Shown here one piece after another: positions 5,134 to 5,362 of a stretch of 5,362 nt of DNA. The notes beneath the pieces are model-generated. The model was given only the letters and a program-made list of their open reading frames with translations, was not told where the DNA came from and did not search any database. The position numbers and the translations under genes were made by a program. Every line of letters starts with the position of its first letter. Within the stretch, counting starts at the first letter, position 1. This DNA is from JANLQX01 sp031406385 (GTDB lineage Bacteria; Actinomycetota; Acidimicrobiia; Acidimicrobiales; JANYDT01): NCBI GenBank assembly GCA_031406385.1, contig JANOHI010000228.1, positions 1 to 5,362 of the forward strand. Reading direction: 5' to 3'.

Positions 5134-5277
5134 TCATCGTGTGACCGGCCCGGTGGTGATGGCGGCGACGACGGGGGAGAGTGCCCGGGTGAGGCTGCGG
5201 GGCGGTCGGGTGGTGAGCAGTCCGGCGTCGACGGCACGGCTGATGTCGGGGGCGTAGGGGACGGCGGCGGCAATTTT
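5134..5277 (-). pseudogene. 3' fragment of a GC-rich gene, possibly CpaE/MinD-like ATPase C-terminus
   Basis: The last 47 codons of a gene ending at TGA 5136-5134, with G/C third positions in 39 of 47 by hand count. The peptide starts KIAAAVPYAPDISRAVDAG and continues to a C-terminus GPVTR. The order 'A-VPYAP-ISRAVDAGLL-RPPRSLTRAL' resembles the C-terminal part of ParA/MinD-family ATPases of actinobacterial pilus (TadZ/CpaE) loci, where a strand ending in a predicted start-of-site peptide is followed by a basic helix. The P-loop is not in the window, so this is tentative. Upstream the frame meets a TAG at 5292-5290 and the sequence between is unrelated, so the gene is broken at about 5271-5277. 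The stop overlaps the next start by ATGA. Confidence 0.45.
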
Positions 5278-5362
5278 ATTCCGTTCCAACTATTTAAACC
5301 AACCATCACACTCTGGACGCCAGCCTCAACCGCGGCTGTAAACGGCGGTAAATGCACGCGAC
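5271..5362 (-). pseudogene. Internal fragment of a glycoside hydrolase family 3 (beta-glucosidase-like) gene
   Basis: About 30 codons running in from the right edge read RVHLPPF, then AAVEAGVQSVMVGLNSWNGI and KL. This matches the GH3 segment 'H-PPF-AAI-AGV-TVM-S-NSWNG-K-H' that in intact enzymes lies roughly 25 residues before the catalytic nucleophile Asp of the SDW motif. The expected continuation (K-x-H-x-x-K-Y-L-L-T) is absent: the frame switches at the AAAATT string to unrelated Pro/Ser-rich translation. Codon use is also different, with only 15 of 30 third positions G/C, and the local DNA contains AT-rich runs such as TATTTAAA and AATTTTATT. It is therefore a remnant of a gene from a lower-GC source, or one side of an assembly join. 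The part beyond 5362 is unseen and may continue as a normal gene. Confidence 0.6.

Larger units (their letters stand above)
4757..5137 (-). pseudogene. 5' fragment of an unrecognised GC-rich gene, fused to non-coding-like sequence
   Basis: An open frame of 126 codons starts at ATG 5137, overlapping the stop of the upstream fragment as ATGA, the arrangement of a coupled operon. The first 37 codons (MNTPTVLMPDPTTG..., ending TYAQ) have G/C in the third position in 34 of 37 by hand count. From codon 38 (base 5026 downward) this drops to 11 of the next 27, and the protein becomes Arg/Ser-rich with no pattern, running into the end of the monooxygenase gene on the opposite strand. I read this as a real gene start truncated near 5027 and joined to unrelated DNA. 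I do not recognise the family: the visible part has no signal peptide, membrane segment or known motif. A genuine 126-residue protein cannot be excluded. Confidence 0.45.

Noticed and set aside
4953..5357. A single 134-codon minus-strand protein across the right end
   Set aside because: Only its first ~29 residues look like protein (GH3-like); the rest is Pro/His/Arg-rich out-of-frame translation of two other gene fragments.

Overview
The window looks like a piece of a high-GC actinobacterial genome. Coding sequence is GC-rich with mostly G/C third positions. The exported binding protein carries a Cys-pair / GKKxxW N-terminal segment that I associate from memory with Acidimicrobiia and related Actinobacteria, so a marine or soil acidimicrobial lineage is plausible but not proven. 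The last ~340 bases do not fit this picture and look like a patchwork of unrelated gene fragments.

Layout. Bases 1-2901 (all minus strand) are the 5' part of a branched-chain-amino-acid-type (HAAT/Liv) ABC transporter operon. In transcription order it holds a secreted Peripla_BP_6 substrate-binding protein (2901-1555), a 139-bp gap containing a strong hairpin (1478-1511), a LivH-type permease (1415-528), and a LivM-type permease (531-1, cut by the window edge) whose ATG overlaps the livH stop as ATGA. The LivG/LivF ATPases would be expected beyond the left edge. Bases 2902-3105 are a divergent control region. It has a good sigma70-type promoter facing the transporter (TTGACA, 17 bp, TAGAAA) and three perfect palindromes (10, 10 and 12 bp) in the 81 bp before the plus-strand gene. 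Bases 3106-4764 (plus strand) encode a complete 552-residue type I Baeyer-Villiger monooxygenase (flavin- and nicotinamide-dependent, cyclohexanone-monooxygenase-like) with all hallmark motifs.

Bases 4765-5026 contain no recognisable gene, only weak tandem hairpins and an 11-bp-phased TGCCTG repeat. From about 5027 to 5277 the minus strand carries the last 47 codons of one GC-rich gene (possibly a CpaE/MinD-like ATPase) overlapping by ATGA the first ~37 codons of another. From about 5271 to 5362 the minus strand carries a lower-GC internal fragment of what reads as a GH3 beta-glucosidase. None of these three pieces is continuous with its neighbour, so this end is either heavily rearranged DNA or an assembly chimera.

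Working model (inference): the divergently arranged transporter and monooxygenase may share control, with the ABC system importing a small organic compound related to the ketone or ester metabolism of the monooxygenase. Liv-type transporters are often used for non-amino-acid substrates, but nothing in the sequence fixes the ligand. I found no clear new defence, mobile or RNA system. The most distinctive signals are the palindrome cluster, the altered cofactor-site residues in the monooxygenase, the unusual binding-protein N-terminus, and the mosaic right end.
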